Source of the DNA: Stramenopiles sp. TOSAG23-6
Taxonomy: Eukaryota; Sar
Direction of reading: 5' to 3'
Assembly (NCBI GenBank): GCA_900128565.1
Contig: LT636299.1
Span: forward strand, 1-10,624
DNA length: 10,624 nt
Position 1 is the stretch's first letter; each line of letters begins with the position of its first letter. The notes below the pieces were generated by a model that did no database searches, had not been told where the DNA came from, and was given only the letters and a program-made list of their open reading frames with translations. Positions 7,661 to 10,624 of the stretch are shown here, piece after piece. The translations under genes and the position numbers were made by a program.

Positions 7661-7777
7661 CTGCATATATTATACTAGTATTTCATTGTGAAAAGTTTCT
7701 GTTGTATTTTTTTTCAAATTTAATGACATTTTCTTTTGTTTTTATGAACGCTTTCTCTTATAAACAAAACCCTTAAT

Positions 7778-8821
7778 CTAAAAGGTCCATTTTCTCCAAC
7801 GATCAACCTTTAGAGGATCGTATTTAAGGGCTGTCTGTACTGCTGCTGCTTTTTGGGAAGGTTTTGCCCCCACTTGAACTCCTAAGCCGAAGCGAAAGTC
7901 ACTAGTCGCGTGATTCATTTCAGATGTTAGTGACAAAATAGTGCTTTCATTCATTCTCTCCTCTAAGACTGCCTTCACACGCCCCGAACCATTGATAGAA
8001 GCATGTACGACCGACTTTGTACTAGGCATGGAGAATTTCCAACCAATATATGTTTGCGACTGTCCAGTGTTCACATCATACGTTAATTGCGCGGCCAAAC
8101 CGACATTATTTTCATTCGGTTTGTTGTAGTGTGAAACTTCTCTAGAGCAATGAGCACTTAGTAAGCCAGTCGTAGTATATGTTCCTAACATTGTTCCACA
8201 TGAATGTTTGTATCTAGCAGCAAAAGCAGCAGCTTTAGTGTCTTTTTCTCGGTCAACTTGAGCTTTGGCACCAAGTGTAAATCGATCAGTCACCTTCTGG
8301 GTAAAAGACGCTGAAGCAACAATTTTCTCCTTATCTTGACGCATTACTTTTGCTGTTATTGCATATGCATCACCCTCTTTTGTCAATTCCGCATCACTCC
8401 ATCGAGCGTTGGTGTTCGTTTTTTCATTTGATATGCCAGTAACAAACTTTGTTCGAACTACACTGTGAACGCCCAAAGAAGGCCATTCCTTTGCCCAATT
8501 TGCACAAACCAAACCTCTACTATCTGCTGAACCAGATACAATACTAGAACCTGTATGATAGAAACCGAGTAGCTGGAATACCCGTTTTTGCATCGATAAC
8601 TTTGACTGCACACCACACCCTTGTCGGAAGTGGTTGGTTAACTCCATACTGAGATCAGTTCCGACAGAAGGAATATTTAGGATGTCGCGGGCTTCAGAGT
8701 ATAAGTTAAGAAACGTTCCCACTGGCTTTGATGGCATAGTAGAGGCTATACTAGGCATATAATCAGATTGAAAGTTTTTATCCATAGTCGGAGGTGCTTT
8801 TGGAGTAGGTAGTGTCGCCAT
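7778..8821 (-). CDS. Tom40-like mitochondrial import channel
   Basis: Tom40 forms the protein-conducting beta-barrel of the TOM complex in the mitochondrial outer membrane. The 347-residue length fits Tom40 better than VDAC (about 280). Residues 34-51 (VGTFLNLYSEARDILNIP) resemble the conserved Tom40 segment before the barrel. The body alternates polar and hydrophobic residues, as beta strands do. Near the C-terminus, GSGRVKAVLEERM (278-290) and EMNHATSDFRFGLGVQVG (301-318) match the characteristic final Tom40 strands. RFGLGVQV (310-317) fits the sorting beta-signal pattern polar-x-G-x-x-hydrophobic-x-hydrophobic. There is no cleavable presequence, as expected for this protein, which supports the start at 8821 over an in-frame upstream ATG at 8992. 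No intron is needed. Another Porin_3 family member (VDAC) is the main alternative. Confidence 0.82.
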   Translation of the reverse strand: MATLPTPKAPPTMDKNFQSDYMPSIASTMPSKPVGTFLNLYSEARDILNIPSVGTDLSMELTNHFRQGCGVQSKLSMQKRVFQLLGFYHTGSSIVSGSADSRGLVCANWAKEWPSLGVHSVVRTKFVTGISNEKTNTNARWSDAELTKEGDAYAITAKVMRQDKEKIVASASFTQKVTDRFTLGAKAQVDREKDTKAAAFAARYKHSCGTMLGTYTTTGLLSAHCSREVSHYNKPNENNVGLAAQLTYDVNTGQSQTYIGWKFSMPSTKSVVHASINGSGRVKAVLEERMNESTILSLTSEMNHATSDFRFGLGVQVGAKPSQKAAAVQTALKYDPLKVDRWRKWTF

Positions 8822-9193
8822 TTTTGTATGTACGTAGACAAACACGTAGAAGGCTAATTTAATAAGAAGTATCGAAAAATCGAAACACGCGCTGAATGTT
8901 GGAATGGAATTGAGCCAAGCCAAGCAGGTTTGCGTAATGGGTTTTCCAATGGATGTTTCTGGTTGTTTCAGGAATCCGATAACACAATACACATTGAAAT
9001 TTCAAATTTGCAACATTTTTAATCAACAATTTTATTTTTATGTTTATACTTTCTGACAAAGTTGCAGTGATTTGACCGTCATTTTTTTTTATATAAAGTA
9101 CCCATACGAAATATACATTTTGTGGAATTGGAAGTTTTAGCTGAAGTGGAAAATTAGTCATAACGTTCTCGAGCTTATATACATGAAACAAAA
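8822..9193 (-). promoter_or_regulatory. Upstream region of Tom40 (right copy)
   Basis: Mirror of 1432-1803. It presumably contains the Tom40 promoter and 5' UTR. It is AT-rich, with no assignable core element, RNA gene or repeat. Confidence 0.35.
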
Positions 9194-9598
9194 TTAAAAA
9201 TCATCAGGGTTTGTCTTTGATTTAGGTGAGTGTAAACGGTATTCAAAATGTGGATTATTTATGATACCTGTTTTTTTTTCTTCGAGCACAGTATCTGATT
9301 CTCCGAAAGCTTCTTGCGAATCTAGTGACAGCGGTTTATTGCGGAGAAAGAAATTTCGGTTGAGTATTACATTTCCACCTTTGCCCTGCTCATCTACTGC
9401 AGATTTCCCCATATTCCCCTCTCTCTCTCTATGATGAAGGTGAGGATTAATATATGCTTGATCATGAGACACAACAGCAGGATTTTCCCTGACTCCATCC
9501 CTGACTTCTCTATCAAGACTCCCCCTTATACTCAAGTGGGTATTAGAGGACAGAGTTTTACATTCTGCATCAGCTGGTTCTTTTGTAGGTGCATACAT
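9194..9598 (-). CDS. Uncertain 134-residue hydrophilic protein (right copy)
   Basis: Mirror of the frame at 1027-1431, where its features are described; I do not recognise it. If real, it is divergent from NhaB (399 bases between start codons) and co-directional with Tom40. The opposite-strand frame 9431-9874 overlaps it and is less protein-like in its overlapping half. Confidence 0.3.
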   Translation of the reverse strand: MYAPTKEPADAECKTLSSNTHLSIRGSLDREVRDGVRENPAVVSHDQAYINPHLHHREREGNMGKSAVDEQGKGGNVILNRNFFLRNKPLSLDSQEAFGESDTVLEEKKTGIINNPHFEYRLHSPKSKTNPDDF

Positions 9599-9997
9599 TA
9601 TAGCTTGATATTATTCGTTTCTTTATGGGAACATTTTATAAACATAATAGCAATTAAGTTGTTTAACTGGTCTATCCTTGATGTTGTCGATTCGGGGGTA
9701 CCGTATACAAAAATAAAAGATATAAGGTTTGGGACCTCCAATCAAGAACAAACCTGCGGCGATTATGAAGAAAATCTCCGCGCGATGTCAAATACAAACA
9801 AAACCTTCTGTGCGCTTGGGAGGAACTGTCAAATGCATTGGAATTCCTTGAAGCGATTACTTTTGAGACAGTGATAGGTCATTATTATTGTACGTCGAAG
9901 GGAATTTCAATAGCTCAAACTAGGGTACAAATAGTCTGCATCGCTAGAGTTTAGGCATCACTAATCATATTCCTTAGAAAAACTACTATCAGGCGTA
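9599..9997. other. Intergenic region upstream of NhaB (right copy)
   Basis: Mirror of 628-1026. It presumably carries the NhaB promoter and 5' UTR. A plus-strand frame (9431-9874) runs into it from the neighbouring frame. It has no recognisable domain, and I see no splice donor with the GTACGT signature of the other introns that would join it to NhaB. Confidence 0.4.
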
Positions 9998-10563
9998 ATG
10001 CAGTCGCCTGATTCAGAAGAACTCCCAACATGGCCTTTAAAGAATATGGATACTTTGCCTATTCAGTTTTCGAACGGTGTGAGAGGAGCAGTTTCAACTA
10101 CGCTAAAAGGAAACCTTTATATCAGTCAAAATGCACCAGCTTCATTAATATGTGCGAAGCGCACCACAAGCAATATAAAAACCTATACATCTCAAAATAT
10201 TGAGCGTAATTTCAGCAATAGCATAGTTGAACCAAATATTCGTAAACAAGAGAAGTCCGATGGTTCGTTACATGAAAAAAATTGTTTTCTCCGTATTACT
10301 CGAGTCCTCTGGCGAAACTTTCTGGGTACAAGTGCAGAGTGGTACAAATTGACAATTGTTTTTTCGCTTGTATTAAACATCATACTTCGTTTCACCGCTG
10401 GAAAAGTTGTCACTGCATGGGCTTTACTACCGGAGTTTATTCTCACTCTAGCTATGACATCTGAATGTTATCCTATACAAACAGGTGGTCTCCTAGTCAT
10501 TGAAGGGATGTTACTTGGTCTCAGTACACCTGAAAAGATGTATTCCGAAGTTCTGTTGAACAT
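9998..10563 (+). CDS. NhaB-type Na+/H+ antiporter, first exon (partial)
   Basis: NhaB exports Na+ in exchange for H+ across a membrane and is best known from gamma-proteobacteria. Residues 103-190 align by eye with the start of bacterial NhaB: LWRNFLGTSAEWYKL (104-118), a first membrane segment (about 118-131), then ALLPEFILTLAMTSECYPIQ (142-161) and GGLLVIEGMLLGLSTPEK (163-180). About 100 polar residues precede this block and are absent from bacterial NhaB; they do not look like a clear signal or transit peptide. The exon gives 188 codons plus two bases and ends AACAT|GTACGTTTTC, the same donor as the lysyl-tRNA synthetase introns. Most of the protein, including the ion-translocating membrane domain, lies beyond the window. 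The eukaryotic-type intron places the gene in the host genome. Confidence 0.85.
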
Positions 10564-10624
10564 GTACGTTTTCATCCTGATTTTTAGATTTTTTTTTTAT
10601 AGAAAATTTTGTACCTAAACAAAA
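10564..10624 (+). other. Truncated intron after NhaB exon 1 (right copy)
   Basis: It starts GTACGTTTTCATCC and reaches the family core TTTTGTACCTAAACAAAA at the window end. By analogy with the complete introns, about 35-50 more bases and an ACAT 3' end would be expected outside. The window ends within the core that recurs in the other introns, which is where an assembler would lose the path. Confidence 0.75.

Larger units (their letters stand above)
7416..7777. other. Convergent 3' intergenic region (right copy)
   Basis: This 362-base AT-rich spacer lies between the stops of the membrane protein (plus) and Tom40 (minus). It holds both 3' UTRs, an AATAAA signal and the 23-base tandem repeat annotated separately. 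I see no gene in it. A plus-strand frame (7336-7563) begins inside the membrane-protein gene and looks spurious. Confidence 0.5.
6516..10624. repeat. Right arm of the 4109-base inverted repeat
   Basis: Mirror image of 1-4109. At its inner boundary (6516) the membrane-protein reading frame continues without a break into the unique centre, so this arm carries the natural linkage. Its outer end stops inside an intron core that recurs in the window, at exactly the base that mirrors position 1. Confidence 0.97.

Noticed and set aside
1-10624. A transposon or viral element with 4.1-kb terminal inverted repeats
   Set aside because: The arms contain host housekeeping genes (Tom40, the NhaB start) and no transposase or viral gene, and the inner boundary cuts genes at microhomology. 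A chimeric join is simpler.

Overview
This window looks like nuclear DNA of a microbial eukaryote with a compact genome. It holds a cytosolic-type class II lysyl-tRNA synthetase split by three short introns, a mitochondrial outer-membrane beta-barrel that best fits Tom40, a secreted or type I membrane protein with an EF-hand-like loop, and the first exon of an NhaB-type Na+/H+ antiporter. The standard code fits all of these genes. I cannot name the lineage. A marine protist or alga is only a guess, prompted by the bacterial-type sodium antiporter.

The whole window is one giant inverted repeat. Bases 1-4109 are the reverse complement of 6516-10624, with no difference that I noticed, around a unique 2406-base centre (4110-6515). 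The right junction is natural, because the membrane-protein gene reads straight through it. The left junction is not: it cuts lysyl-tRNA synthetase just before class II motif 3 and cuts the second copy of the membrane-protein gene at codon 80, joined over GGGG. Both outer ends stop at the same base inside an intron that belongs to a repeated family. The simplest reading is a chimeric join (for example from whole-genome amplification) followed by an assembler walking the same unique segment twice. The real locus is then about 6.5 kb (roughly 4106-10624): lysyl-tRNA synthetase (-), EF-hand membrane protein (+), Tom40 (-), a doubtful 134-codon reading frame (-), NhaB exon 1 (+).

Layout: left arm = NhaB exon 1 (-), doubtful frame (+), Tom40 (+), truncated membrane protein (-). 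Centre = lysyl-tRNA synthetase (-) with three introns, a 232-base divergent promoter region, and the 5' end of the membrane protein (+). Right arm = the rest of the membrane protein (+), Tom40 (-), doubtful frame (-), NhaB exon 1 (+).

The most interesting content is the introns. The three complete ones (97-115 bases) are related in sequence and contain no AG dinucleotide at all. Protein conservation places their ends at GTACGT...ACAT, so they are GT-AT rather than GT-AG introns. They share a 5' end, an internal hairpin around a T-tract, and a CTAAC branch-site-like motif 35-38 bases before the 3' end. The truncated NhaB intron has the same 5' end and core. This looks like a spreading, introner-like intron family with a non-canonical 3' splice site. 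The same intron family in NhaB also argues that this bacterial-type antiporter gene belongs to the eukaryotic genome and is not contamination.
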